A stretch of 64,000 nt of DNA, from contig NC_081408.1 of the NCBI RefSeq assembly GCF_030272615.1, positions 198,176,841 through 198,240,840 on the forward strand, read 5' to 3'. Of this stretch, positions 11,142 through 23,305 are shown in pieces (position 1 is the first letter of the stretch; the number at the start of each line of letters is the position of its first letter). Made by a program: the position numbers and the translations under genes. This stretch comes from Cryptomeria japonica. Taxonomy: Eukaryota > Streptophyta > Pinopsida > Cupressales > Cupressaceae. Below the pieces are notes generated by a model. That model searched no databases. It was not told the origin of the DNA and saw nothing but the letters and a program-made list of their open reading frames with translations.

Positions 11142-12636
11142 TGTTGGCATTTCAATAAGGATATTGAGAAGGTTGTTGATGATTATGGATATAACTGATT
11201 ATGGATGTTTGCTGTGTTAATATTATTATTTTGTCATTGATGTCAAGAAATTGATTTTCTAATTTAGTATGATGTTGCCATATCTTAAGAAGTATGATTT
11301 GGTAAGTATAAAGATGTCGGTAAAAGACACAAAAAGAATGTGATGAATAAGGGGAGGAATAAGTTATTCAATGGAAAACTATTACCGAGTTAGACAATGA
11401 TGAGATCATGATGTTTAGATTGTTTTGATATCCTACATATGTTGTTGATTGTAAGATTGATAATATACTATGTTACTGAGCAAAGAACCTAGTCCGTAAA
11501 CCCTAAGGAACCTATTCGGTAAACCCTAAGGTTATCACTATCGGTTAATGAAGACAGAATGTCTACCGAGTGAAGTTTAGTATTTACCGAGTTGCAACCA
11601 AGTAATAATAGAATGCATTGAATGAATAAAAGCATTATTCAATGAAAGAAGCTGATGAGCTAGAATTGATTAAATGATTGGTATGCCATGCATGAAGTTT
11701 GTTAAAGAATCTATGGCAAAGGAAAATCAGTAGGAAGATCTACAACTCAAATTGAACCTCAATACCCTAGCACAAGTTCCAAGAAATGTATGCAAGTTCC
11801 AAGGCGGGGTAAAACGTTTTCAGATCAAAGGATACATTGAACCTAGTCAAGTTTGAAGATCTGATGGCTATGATTGATCATGGGAAATGTGATCAAGGAG
11901 ATTAAGTGGTTGGCAAATTGTTTATAAATAAGGAATTTTTGATAAACAATGTATGCAAGCAAGTGTATGCACAGGGATGCTACATAGTGATTACCAAGCA
12001 CAGAAGCTTGAAGACCTGTTTTGAATAATAGTGTATAGAGCCCAGCAGATGGACAAGATAAGTCCTATGACTAAATTGTATTGAGCAAATAAGAATCTTC
12101 TTTAGCATTTTAGATGTAAAGTTGTAGATAGATTTTTATTACTATTATTTTGTAAAGTAACAGAAAATCTCTTAACCAAGTGGACTTAACAGTCTTATTT
12201 GTAAAACCCTCTAGCAAGGTGACATTCTGATTGAGTGTTTGAAATCCTTTAAGAAGGTCACTTCTAACAAGGTGAAGATCCTAACAGATATGAGAGAAAT
12301 CCCTTAACCGGGTCACATCTAGCAATGTGTTTGTAATCTTTAACAGGATTTTCTTTTAACTGAGCATACTCTAGAAGAGTATATTTCTTGGTGGGTCCAA
12401 AATCCCACAGTGGTTTTTCCCTATTTGGGTTTCCACGTTAAATCTGGTGTTATGAGTGTTATGATGTTTATATGCTTTTGAGTTTGCATGTTTCGCAGTT
12501 TTGGTTATATTACTGAAGTATATGTTACCGAGGTTGAATCTGTTGTTTTTATGGAAGATTAAGTTTGTATGATTCACCCCCCCTCTCATCTTGTCAGCTT
12601 GGCATCTATACTTAACATTAAGTATCGGAACTATCA
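11142..12636 (+). repeat. 3' LTR of E3
   Basis: It starts TGTTGGCATTTC right after the polypurine tract and ends AACTATCA before the GGCAA duplication. A TATAAATAAGG box is near 11930, CTTAACCGGGT-type motifs lie at about 12170-12360, the TTTTTCCCTATTTGGGTTTCCACG block near 12415 and CACCCCCCCTCTCA near 12575. Its first half is the partner of the truncated 5' copy. Confidence 0.88.
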
Positions 12637-14125
12637 GGCAATGGAGGAGGAACTTGACCAGATATAGAAGAATGGTACATGGTCTTTGGTACCCAAACTG
12701 GAGCATAAAAATGTCATTGGAACCAAATGGGTTTTCAGAAATAAGCTAAATGAGGATAGTACAATGGTAAGGAACAAAGCTAGACTAGTATCTAAAGGAT
12801 ATGCTCAAGAAGAAGGAGAAGACTATGGAGAAACCTTTGCTCCAGTAGCCAAATTGAAAGGAGTTCTTATGCTTCTTGCATATGCAACTTTTAAAGGATT
12901 CAAAGTATATCAAATGGATGTAAAATCTGCATTTCTAAATGGAGTACTTGAAGAAGAGATGTATATAGAGCAACCAGATGGGTTTGCCCTATCTGAAGAT
13001 AGTGACATGGTATGTAGGCTACATAAAGCCTTATATGGTCTAAAGCAGGCACCCAGAGCATGGTATGAACACCTACACTCCCATCTACTGAAGATTGGAT
13101 TTGAAAGAACAAGTGAAGATAGCAATATCTACTTGAAATTTGAAGGAGATCAGATCCTGATCTATGAGGTATTTGCTGATGACATTATCTCTGGTAGAAA
13201 TGACAAGATGAGTCATGAGTTTGCAGATGAGATGAAGAAAGAGTTTGAGATGTCACTCATAGGGGAAATTAAGTTCTTCATTGGATTGCAGATTTAGCAG
13301 ATGAGAGATGGAATCTTTATCACTCAGTCCAAATATGTCAAAGAGGTGTTGAAGACCTTTGGCATGGAAGATAGCAAACTAGTTGGTACACCGATGGTGA
13401 CTAGTTGTAAACTATCCAAAGAGGATGACTCAGTATTGGTTGATGAGAAGGAATATCGATCAATGGTTGGTAAGTTGCATTATGTAGTGCATAGTAGACC
13501 AGATATTGCACATGCAGTTGGCATCACTGCAAGGTTCCAAAAAAGTCCAAGAGAATCCCACTTGGTTGCAGTCAAGCGGATTCTTAGGTATCTGAAGGGA
13601 ACTATTGATTATGGTTTATGGTATCCATATGGCAAGGATTTCAATTTGAAAGTATTCACAGATGCTGAATGGGCAGGTAATGTGGACAACCGGAAGAGCA
13701 CAACTGGTGGTGCATTCTTTCTCGATGGTAGGCTGGTCTCATGGATGAGTAAGAAGCAGAGTTGTATCTTTCAATCTATAGCGGAAGCAGAGTATGTTGC
13801 AGCTTTCATGAACTGCACTCAGACAATCTGGATGAAGCATGTATTAAATGACTTCAAAGTTCCTGTATCTGAACCGATAAGTATATTTTGTGACAATACT
13901 AGTGCAATTAACATCTCCAAGAATCTGGTTTTACATTCTAGAACCAAACACTTTGAGCTTAAGTATCATTTCTTGAGGGAAAAGGTTCAGAACAAAGAGA
14001 TTGCACTGGAACATGTTTCCAGTAAGGAGCAGTTAGAAGATATATTCACCAAGCCTCTCCTAAAGGCTACATTTATGTACTTAAGAGGTGAGTTAGGGGT
14101 GATGCCCCTTCAAGAAGTAAACTAA
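12637..14125 (+). pseudogene. pol: E2 pol, RT and RNase H part
   Basis: E2 pol resumes after the GGCAA duplication. Copia RT motifs appear in order: IGTKWVFRNKLNED (near 12715), YQMDVKSAFLNG (near 12907) and LYGLKQAPRAWYEHL (near 13033). The catalytic box reads FADDII (near 13170) instead of YVDD. RNase H has FTDAEWAG (near 13656), AEAEYVAA and CDNTSAINISKN, and ends at YLRGELGVMPLQEVN. Stops are TAG near 12667 and 13297; the rest is open, so this is one of the best preserved pol genes in the window. The Val-to-Ala change in the active site probably weakens polymerisation. Confidence 0.9.
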
Positions 14126-14371
14126 AGGTATATACTCCACATCAGTCAAGTATTCCATAGTCAAAATTCTCTTCAAGATTGATGTGTTGAAGGATGCTAC
14201 TTCTCAGGGGGAGCATCATAATGGAACATGAAAAGCTTGTGCCTCCACTTTGGCATTGATGTCAAAGGGGGAGAAGAAGTGAAGCGGAGAAGATATCTGT
14301 AGAATTTTGGGGAGAAGATGTGAAGCAGTGAGATATCTTTGTATATTGTCATCAATGCCAAAGGGGGAGAT
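14126..14371 (+). promoter_or_regulatory. 3' UTR of E2 with three polypurine blocks
   Basis: Purine blocks lie at about 14203-14213 (CAGGGGGAGCA), 14263-14275 (CAAAGGGGGAGAAG) and 14360-14371 (AAAGGGGGAGAT, the true PPT beside the LTR). The two inner copies sit in similar CATTGATG/CATCAATG contexts. Confidence 0.82.
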
Positions 14372-15895
14372 TGTTAGCATTATGTGAACTAGTATGAGGA
14401 CATGATGACATTGTATGTTGTCATCGATGTCAATATGTTGAAGAAGAGAGAACCGGTATGTTACCATAAACGAGTATATGTGTGAACCGGTATAACATTG
14501 TGAACCGATATGTGTGCCAAAGTGAAGCGGTGTCTGTTCAAGGTGAACTGACATGTTGATATGAGAACCGGTACATGGACGCTCTGTATGACTACCAGTT
14601 GGCAATCTTAGGGTTTCCGGTTGGCAATCTCAGGGTTTCTGGTTGGTAGTCTTAGGGTTTTCGGTTGATGAGCTTCAAGCCTGTGTGACTCAACCGGTGA
14701 TTTTGTGTGATGAGTTATCATTGCAACAAAGAACAGACTATGTTGCCATGTCAGCCTTGTAGGATCTTGCATGAAGGAGATTTTTCTCTTCTACCTCAGG
14801 AATGTGTGAAGTCTGGAAACAGTGCAAACGCATGATGGGTTATCAGCTGCCATGAAAGTGGTGGAAAACGAACAATGGTGAATGTCTTGAGATCAGTTCA
14901 AGACTGTTGCATTTAATGCAACATGTTCAATGGATAGGATTGAACTATTTGAATTTATTAACCTAACAGGTTTAGGGTTTACGGTTTATGCTATCGACCT
15001 ATCTTTCCTATAAGGTCGTTGTTGTGTTTCTTTCTGAAGTTGTTGGCAAAAGATGTATGTGTGTAGCCAAGTGAAGTGATACATGATTCTTACTAGACTA
15101 GAGGAGAGAAGTGATATCTATAGTGTGTAAGTACAGAAGGTGAAGAGGAGCTAAAGTGGATCTACATTGGCATTGAGTGTTGTTACCAGATCATTGTAAA
15201 ACCTATTGATCTTTAACCACCTCAATAGTTGGAAAATCCCTTAACAAGGTAGCTCTAACCATCTTACTAAAAATCCTTTAACAGGATGACTTAAATTCAT
15301 TGAGCTCTTTAAAATCCTCTAACAAGGTAACCTTTAATAGGGTTCAACCCCTAACCAGTTATCTTAGCCATCCCTTAATTGGGTGATCTCTGGCAGGACC
15401 GATTCCTAACAGACCCTGTTGTAATAAGTCTTTAATAGGACTAGGCTCCTAACAGAGCAGACTTCTAAAGAGCTCAAAACAACTTGTGGGTATTTCATTC
15501 CCACCGTGGTTTTTCCTAGTTGGGTTTCCACGTGAAAAATATGTGTGTTATGTGTACTAATTTTCATGTGATGGTTTAAGTGATCTGTGTTTGATAGTAA
15601 ATCATGTTGAACTAGTTATTGTATTTCTGATGATTGACTACCTGTTCATGCATAAGGGTGAAATGGAAGTTTAGCTCTAGGATTGTATGAAAAGATAAGT
15701 GTTAACTAGTTTATGCTTATCTCAGCTATTCTGAGTTTAGCCAGTTGTTCTCTGTTTAAGACTAGTATTACTGTTTGTCTTGCAAAGCATAGTGTATGCT
15801 GACTAATCGGTTTCAAGAAAGTGATTTTTGCTTGTACTGATTCACCCCCCCTCTCAGTATCAGTTTGGTACTTATCATTCCTCATTAAGTTATCA
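14372..15895 (+). repeat. 3' LTR of E2
   Basis: It begins TGTTAGCATT and ends AAGTTATCA, is 1524 bp long, and aligns with 4728-6255 throughout with scattered, mostly transition differences. The TATAAGG box is near 15010. Confidence 0.92.
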
Positions 15896-16330
15896 AAAGC
15901 ATGTCTTCAAATTTGGTTCATTGGTTATTTGTTTAACACTTTACTTCATGAATAAGATTCCCAAAACCGGTAGAGTACAGTGGGTTTTTTATAGACCAAT
16001 GGCCCAATACATAAAACTAGGTCTTCACAAACTTGGTAACATGGACAACCAGAATGTTGCATTGTGGGCATTCTTCAAAACTTTTTAGGACAAGATGAAA
16101 AATAGAGTCAAAATCCCCAAGGAAATTATGAAGAAATACGAGGGGATAATTTATTTTATGGTAAATAAAAGATGAATGTCTCATGGAGGCGGTTCAACCC
16201 CAAATGGTATGGATAATTACTATGGGCTATAAGGTTGATGCAGGGAATTTGGATTCCTATGCACAACATCTACTTAATGCTTTGGTAGAATCCAAAGAAG
16301 GAAGGTTCAGAACTTGCCAAGAAAAATCAA
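15896..16330 (+). pseudogene. E1 ORF2, middle piece
   Basis: The E1 protein continues from the E2 insertion point with KHVFKFGSLVICL, the block matching KGTFKFGNLLVCL in E6 and ALRFKFGQLLVGL in E7. A TAG (near 16087) sits where Gln would fit. MEAVQPQMVWIITMGYK (16183-16233) matches MEAVIPRTVWVIEMGYE of E6. It ends near 16330, where Copia RT sequence of E4 begins; the continuation is at 24700. The exact left junction with E4 cannot be fixed because no LTR end or duplication is visible there. Confidence 0.72.
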
Positions 16331-17055
16331 TGGAATTTGGAATTCAGCAGATGAAGAGTGGTATTTTTATCACATAATCTAAGTATGTGAAAGAGGTATT
16401 GAAGACATTTGGAATGAGTGACTATAAACCTATTGGGACACCAATGGTTACAAGTTGTAAACTATCTAAGGAGGAGGATGCATCATGTGAAAATGAAAAG
16501 GAGTACAGATCAATGATAGGGAAAATGGATTATGTTGTTCAGAGTAGATTGGATATTGCTCATATAGTTGGTTTAGTTGCCAGATTTCAGAAGAATCCAA
16601 TAAGACACACTTGATAGCAACCAAAAGGATATTCAGATATTTGAAAGGTATTATTGACTATGGATTATGGTAGCCATATGTAGGTAACTTTGATTTGAAG
16701 GATTATACAAATGCAAACTGGGCAGGTAATGTTGATGATAGGAAGAGCACAACTGGTGGTGCATTATTTCTTGGAGGAAGATTTGTATCTTGAAGCAGCA
16801 AGAAGTAGAGTTGTATATCACAGTCCACTGCTGAAGCTGAATATTCCAAAGAATCTGGTGTTGCATGCTATAACCGAACATATTGAGCTGAAATATCATT
16901 TCTTAAGAGAGAAAGTGCAGAGTAAAGACATATTATTGGAGCATGTATCTACCAAGGAGCAGCTAGGAGATATCTTTACTAAGACTTTACCTAAGAGTAC
17001 TTTTGAGTATCTTAGAGGTCAGCTAGGGGTTGTGCCCCTACATGAGATCAATTGA
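16331..17055 (+). pseudogene. pol: E4 pol 3' fragment (RT end and RNase H)
   Basis: It begins in the RT C-terminus (IQQMKSGIFIT, then SKYVKEVLKTFGMSDYKP) and matches E5 at about 22116-22939. The connection to RNase H includes TPMVTSCKLSKEED and AHIVGLVARFQKNP. Stops and frameshifts are frequent. At about 16845 roughly 120 bp present in E5 (coding the part after AEAEY up to INISKN) are deleted, removing RNase H residues. The end YLRGQLGVVPLHEIN is intact. Confidence 0.82.
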
Positions 17056-17420
17056 GCAGATCTGGAATACATCAGTCCTAGAGCTAATTGAAGAATCTTG
17101 TAGCAGGATTGGTGTATAGTGGAGTTATTCCATAAGGGGGAGCATCAAGTTGCAGATTGTTGATGCAGAACAATGAAGTATGACACTGCATGTTTTACTT
17201 TAAATTTGGCATTGTTGTCAAAGGGGAGAAGAACTATATGATTATGGGGAGAAGAATTGTATAATTGTTAGAGAAAAGATCTATAGCCAATTACTAGCAG
17301 AAGACATGGAGACTCAGTTGAAGGAGAGTACATGGTAAAATGTAAACCAAGATTCCTATACACAATCATCAAAATCAAGGGTATTGATACTTGTATTTCC
17401 ATCAATGTCAAAGGGGAGAT
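17056..17420 (+). other. E4 3' UTR and polypurine tract
   Basis: It is non-coding. Purine blocks lie at about 17137-17147 (AAGGGGGAGCA), 17218-17230 and 17410-17420 (AAAGGGGAGAT, directly before the LTR). It matches the E5 3' UTR at 22940-23305. Confidence 0.75.
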
Positions 17421-18797
17421 TGTTGGCATTTGCATGAAGATTGCATTGATGAACTATTATGTTGTCATTGATATCAATTATAACTAGTAATGATGTTGTT
17501 ATGATGTTGTTTTGCAACCGGTACATGAGCTAGTGAAGGAAACCAATATTACTTGAGAAGTAGTGAGATCAACTGGTAACCCTACTTGTTAATGTGTCAA
17601 ACCCTAACCAATGGGGCTTGGTGAATCAGTTGTATTGGTTTATGATCAAATGATGAGTGGTAATGATTATTCCATGTATGCATATTGTATGTGAAGAGTT
17701 TCAAATGGTCTTTGGTGCATAGAGATAATAGTTTATCTTGGGAATGAGCGAGTACATTGCATGGAGTGGAAACTGTGTGATGAGCTATAGGGATTGATGA
17801 AGCGGTGATTAAGGAGTAATCGAGGTTGTCTTGAATCATGTGCAATGATTTCTATGTAATCTAATGGTCATACTTGAACCGATTTGTTTGTAATCTCTAT
17901 GAGATCTTAGGTTTGTGATGTCTTACCGACCTATTATTTTGTTTATAAGGTCGATGAGTTGTTTTGTTGTAGTGTTGGAAATTTTGGTTAAGTGTAAGTG
18001 TGATTGGTTACCAAACCAGAAGGTGTATTTGTAGTATGTGTGAAGGTAGATAGGAGCATTAAAAGGATCTAATCAAGCAGAGAAGTTCTATTCACAAGAT
18101 CAACAAACCCCTATTGTTCTCTAATAATTACAACAGTCAAATCCCTTAACAGGGTAAGCTTAATAGGATTAGTGATATCTAAATCCTCTAACTAGGTAAT
18201 CCATTAGCTTGGATTTCAAATCCTCAACCGAAGTTACTCCTAATAGGGTATTGCTTATAATAGGGCATTATAGTCAATCCCTTAACTAGGTGGTCACTAA
18301 CATGATTTGTTCTTAATAGGACTTTTTGTAAAGCTTTAACAGGCTTGGCTCCTAATAGGGCAAACTTCAGAAGAGTTTAGAATACTTGTGGGTATTTATC
18401 CCCACTGTGGTTTTTCCCATTTGATTTTCATGTCAAAATCATTGTGTTAATTGATGAATGTTTTTGTGGCTATGTTTGCTATGGTTAGTTTGCTTAACTA
18501 CTAAATCCACTTAGATATGATAAGATGACCAACAACAATCTGAAATGTTCTTTTACTATTGTTAGTAAAGTATTTGAATGTTTTTGTTAAAACATTTTGA
18601 GAGTTTTAGAGTTGTTATACTATTATTCTGTAATGACAGTCAACTGCTATACTTGACAATGATATTGCAATTTATAGTTGAGTTTGACTTGAGAGGTTAT
18701 TTTTGAGTTTAGTGAAAGTTTAGTTAGTTTTCTATCTATTGATTCACTCCCCCCTCTTAGTAGTTATCCGGATCCTTATTGACTCATCATACCATCA
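17421..18797 (+). repeat. LTR shared by E4 (3') and E5 (5')
   Basis: It starts TGTTGGCATTTGCATGAAG and ends ATACCATCA, 1377 bp. It contains TATAAGG near 17943, CTTAACAGGGT-type motifs at 18125-18360, the CCCCACTGTGG..TTTTTCCCATTTG block, and a CCCCCCTCTTAGTAG box near 18749. It matches the LTR at 23306-24699 and the solo LTR at 29731-31138. Confidence 0.9.
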
Positions 18798-18799
18798 AT

Positions 18800-18811
18800 T
18801 AATATTAGAGC
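18800..18811 (+). promoter_or_regulatory. Decayed primer binding site of E5
   Basis: TAATATTAGAGC occupies the position of TGGTATCAGAGC. All three differences are G-to-A or C-to-T. As it stands it would pair poorly with tRNA-iMet. Confidence 0.75.
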
Positions 18812-18867
18812 ATTTCAAGTTCTCTAGTGTCTAAGCCTAACAACTTGTGGTAAAGATCTTGAAGAAC

Positions 18868-19790
18868 ATGATGAAGAAAGAAGGAATGAAGTTTAATAGG
18901 GAAAACTACAAAATATGGAGTGATAGGATGAAAATATATATCAAGAGTCTAGGAAGTCAATACTAGGAACATGCTATTACTCAATATGTCACACCTTGTG
19001 GGACTATGTCTGATGATCAAAAGAAAGAGTAACAAGAAAATAATCAAGCATTGGAGGCCATTATCAATTCTTTGTCTTATTCAGAGTATGTTGATGTCCA
19101 TGGTTTGGAGATTGCTTATGATGTGTGGAAGAAAATTGAGGAAATCTATAGTGGTGATGAGCATGTGAAGATTGCCAAAGAAGAGAGTTCACGAGGTAAA
19201 TTTGATGACATGCAGATGGCTAAAGGTGATAATATTGAATAGTATGGTCAAAGGATCAAGGAGATAGTTTATGAGATAAAGAGTGTTGGTGGTAAAGTGG
19301 AGGATGCCACAGTGGTCAGTAAGGTGTTGAGAACCCTTCTATCAGTCTATGCTATCTGAGTTATAGCCATTCAGGAGCTAAAGTCTATTGATAAAACTAA
19401 GGTAACTCTTGACTCCATCATTGGTAAACTTACTACATTTGAATTAAATGGTTATGATGGTACTGCTCAAAAATCTGAATCTACATTTAGAGCTTTAGTT
19501 TCTAACCCAACTATGAGGAAAATCAAAGATGTTAGTCACATTTATGAGTCTAGATCTAGTAGAGAAGTTGATGATGAAGACAGTCTGATTGAGCTTGAAG
19601 CATTGTTGGCCAAGTGGTTGCCTAGAGGTACCGGTAAGTACAAAGGTAAATTACCTTTGAAGTGTTTTACATGTAACAAGATCGGACACATTGCAGCTAA
19701 CTGTCCTAATGGTGACAATGAGAATAAGCATGAGAAGTACAAGAAGTACAAAGGAAAAGGCAAAAGAGATTGTCTCATTGTAATTGATGG
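18868..19790 (+). pseudogene. gag: E5 gag
   Basis: The start gives MMKKEGMKFNRENYKIW, almost the same as E2 Gag. SGDEHVKIAKEESSRGKFDD and SVGGKVEDATVVSKVL follow. A complete CCHC knuckle, CFTCNKIGHIAANC, lies near 19660 (about residue 265) and precedes a Lys-rich tail. In-frame stops occur near 18964 (TAG), 19029 (TAA), 19240 (TAG) and 19358 (TGA). Gag and protease are in one frame, as in other Copia polyproteins, so the end point given is approximate. Confidence 0.86.
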
Positions 19791-22700
19791 TGGTATCACC
19801 GATGAGGAATACGAGGGAGATGTTAATGAAGACATTGTCTTTGTTTCCATTAAAGAGGAGACATCTGATCATAAGGCATTAGTTCCTCACATGCATAGTT
19901 CTGATGATTGGATCATAGATAGTGGTTGTTCACACCACATGACCAGTGACCAGAGTAAATTTTTTACTTTGGTTGTGAGATTTGGAAATGACTCACCTTG
20001 CATGGTAAAAGGAAAGGGAAACATTTCTCTTAATGGAAAGAGTAGCAGATGATGTCTACATGGTTGAAGGATTAAAGCATAATCTTTTGAGTGTAGCTCA
20101 ACTCAATGAAAGAGGTTATTCATTGGAATTTAAGAATGGAATGTGCAAAATATATGGGAGCAAAGGTGAACTAATTGTAACCAACAAGAAGACAAAAGGT
20201 AACCTGTTTCACCTAAATCCTAAAGTCAACAACTGTTAAATTGCCAAAGTCGATGATAGTTAGCTTTGGCATCAGATATTTTGTCATATAAATTTTGATA
20301 ACATTGTCAGAGTCAGTAAGTCCAAGTCAATAAGAGGTTTTCCTCAGTTGGACAAACTGGTGAATGCTCTGTGTAAGGAATGTCAGTTAGGAAAGATGGC
20401 ATCCTCAACTTTTAATAGCAAATCCTTCTCAGCAAAACATTTGTTATATTTAGTTCATATAGATCTCTATGGACCAATAAGGACTAAAAGTATTCAAGGT
20501 GATAGATATTTTATGATATTCACTGATGATTTTTCAAGAATGATGTGGGTCACATTCTTGAAGGACAAAACAAAAGTCTTTAGTAAGTTTAAGGCATTCA
20601 AGGCCTTAGCTAAAAAGGAAAGTGGTAAGAAGATAAAATGTCCGAGGAATGATCGAGGAGGTGAATTTAATTCAAAGGAATTTTCTAGATATTGTGAAGA
20701 CAATGTAATTAAGAGGCAACTTTCTGCACCAAGGACACCATAGCAAAATGGTATTGCAAAGAGGAACAACTGGATAGTTGTTGAAGCTACTAGAATGATA
20801 CCAATACAAGGAGGTGTAGCAAAAAAGTTTTGGAGAGAAGCTATCAACACAGTTATCTACACTCTGAACCAGATATTGGTAAAGAGAGGTAAGGATAAAA
20901 CTCCTTATGAATACTGGTATGGTAGATCACCTAATGTTAATTATTTTATGATTTTTGGCAGCAAATGTTTTATCAAGAGAGGGGACTATGTTAGTAAGTT
21001 TCAGGCTAAGAGTGACGAAGGCATATTTCTTGGTTACTCCACCAAGAGTAAGGCCTACAAATGTTACAGCAATGGGACACAAAGAATCATTGAAAGCATT
21101 GATGTCCAAGTGGATGAGTGTCCTGAAGTTTCAAAAGAAACCAGTGAGGAAAAGAAGGAAGATAAACCTTACATTCTAATTTTGGAACCATAACCGATGA
21201 AGCCAGAAGCTGGTGAAGTGAATTTTGTAGTACCAGTTCAACCAAAACATGTAGATTCAGAAGAAGATGATGATAGTGAGGAAGAAGAACCTGAAGATAC
21301 TAATCATGTCATTCCAAGCTATGCGAGACTCAATCATAATCCTAACAAGATTATTGGAGATAAAGATGCTCGAGTGTTAACGAGAAGAAGAATTAGAGAG
21401 AATTCTGGTATGATCTCCACTATTGAGCCTAGAAATACTAAGGACGCATTCAGATATGATCACTAGATCAAAGCTATGGAAGGATCTTGACCAGATTGAG
21501 AAGAAAAATGCATGGACCTTAGTACCTAGATCAGTGAATAAAAATGTGATAGGTACTAAATGGGTATTCAAGAATAAACTGAATGAAGATGGAGTAGTAG
21601 TCAGAAATAGAGCTAGATTGGTATGCAAAGGTTATGCACAAGAAGAAGGAGAAGACAATGGTGAGACATTTGCACCAGTTGCTAGATTGGAAGGTGTTAG
21701 GACTCTACCTGCATTTGCAGGATGTAAGAGATTCAAAGTATATCAGATGGATGTAAAGTTAGTACTTCTAAATGGAATACAGGAAGAAGAAGTATATATT
21801 GAGCAGCCAGATGGTTCTACTTTGACTGATGTAAAGGATATAGTGTGTAAACTGCATAAGGTACTATATGGTTTGAAGTAAGCATCAAGAGAACGGTATG
21901 AAAGGCTACATTCACACTTGATGAAGATATGTTTTTAGAGAACCAATGAAGACAACAATATATATCTCAAATCTAAAGGAGATAAGATACTGGTGAGTGA
22001 AGTGTTTGTAGATGATACCATATTTGGAGGGAATGACGACATGAGTGATGACTTTGTAAATAACATGAAAACTAAATTTGAAATGTCTCTAGTAGGAGAG
22101 ATAAAATTATTTATAGGTTTCCAAATTCAGTAGATAAAGAGTGGTATTTTTATCACACAGTCTAAGTATGTGAAAGAGGTATTGAAGACATTTGGAATGA
22201 GTGATTGTAAACTAGTTGGGACACCAATGGTTACAAGTTGTAAACTGTCTAAGGAGGATGATGCTGCATCTATTGATGAAAAGGAGTACAAATCAATGAC
22301 ACAGAAACTACATTATGTTATTCACATCATACCAGATATTGCTTACGCAGTTGGTTTAGTTGCTAGATTTCAAAAGAATCCAAAGGAGACACACTTGATA
22401 GCAACCAAAAGGATATTCAAATATTTGAAAGGTACTATTGAATATGGATTATGGTATCCATATGTAGGTAACTTTGATTTGAAGGTTTATACAGATGCAA
22501 ACTAGGTAGGTAATGTTGATGATAGGAAGAGCACAACTGGTGGTGCATTCTTTCTTGGAGCAACAAGAAGTAGAGTTGTATATCACAGTCCACTATTGAA
22601 GATGAATATGTTGCAGTGTATATGAATTGTACCCAGGCAATCTAGATGAAAGACATTCTAGAAGGATTCAAGCTGAAGATTATAGAACCTATAAATATTT

Positions 22701-22939
22701 TATGTAACAACACCAGTACAATAAATATTTCAAAGAATCCGTTGTTGCATTCTAGAACCAAGCATATTGAGTTGAAATATCATTTATCAAGAGATAAAGT
22801 GCATAGTAAATATGTATTATTGGAGCATGTATCTACCAAGGAGAAGCTAGCAAATATCTTTACTAAACATCTACCTAAGAGTAATTTTGAGTATCTTAGA
22901 GCTCAACTAGGGGTTGTGCCCCTACATGAGGTCAATTGA
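19791..22939 (+). pseudogene. pol: E5 pol: protease, integrase, RT, RNase H
   Basis: The protease motif WIIDSGCSHHMT is near 19909. A frameshift near 20045 precedes integrase. Integrase has CKECQLGKM near 20373, HIDLYGP near 20456 and NDRGGEF near 20647, but the catalytic Glu position reads IAKRNN (near 20756): Lys for Glu. A second frameshift near 21465 precedes RT, with IGTKWVFKNKLNEDG, YQMDVK and LYGLK followed by TAA. The YVDD box reads FVDDTIF (near 22006). RNase H keeps KSTTGGAFFLG, then loses about 20 bp present in E4 near 22558, shifting the frame. It ends YLRAQLGVVPLHEVN. More than ten stops, mostly TAG, make it inactive. Confidence 0.88.
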
Positions 22940-23305
22940 GCTGATCTAGAATACATCAGTCCTAGAGCTAATTAAAGAATCTTGTAACAGGATTGGTGTA
23001 GAGTGGAGTTATTACATAAGGGGAGCATCAAGTTGTAGATTGTTGATGTAGAATAGTGAAGTATGACAGTGCATGTTTTACTTTCACTCTGGCATTGTTG
23101 TGAAAGGTGGAGAAGAACTATATGATTATGGAGAGAAGAATTGTATGATTGATAGAGAAATGATCTATAGCCAGTTACCAGCTGAGGACATGGAGACTCA
23201 GTTGAAGGAGAGTACATGGTAAAATCTAAACCAAGATTCCTATACACAATCATCACAATCAAGGGTATTGATACTTGTATTGCCATCAATGCCAAAGGGG
23301 GAGAT
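22940..23305 (+). promoter_or_regulatory. E5 3' UTR with polypurine blocks
   Basis: It is non-coding. Blocks at about 23018-23026 (AAGGGGAGCA) and 23103-23114 (GAAAGGTGGAGAAG) precede the true PPT AAAGGGGGAGAT at 23294-23305, in the same order as in E2. Confidence 0.78.

Larger units (their letters stand above)
8940..12636 (+). mobile_element. E3: internally deleted Copia element inside E2 pol
   Basis: It is flanked by perfect GGCAA copies at 8935-8939 and 12637-12641, and E2 pol reads on from AM to EEELDQI across it. The 3' LTR is complete (11142-12636). The 5' LTR stops at about 9514 and runs straight into RT, so the rest of the LTR, gag, protease and integrase have been deleted. At this depth E3 is the third layer: E3 in E2 in E1. 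Confidence 0.88.
4728..15895 (+). mobile_element. E2: Copia LTR retrotransposon, nearly complete, in E1 ORF2
   Basis: LTRs of 1528 and 1524 bp (4728-6255, 14372-15895) flank a Copia-order gag-protease-integrase-RT-RNase H region. The flanking 5-mers are AAAGT (4723-4727) and AAAGC (15896-15900), a target duplication with one change. E1 ORF2 resumes directly at the right border with its conserved KHVFKFG block. E3 is inserted in pol at 8940-12636. LTRs with ACCGGT palindromes and repeated polypurine blocks are reminiscent of the Sirevirus lineage, although the short UBN2-type Gag is not diagnostic. Confidence 0.9.
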
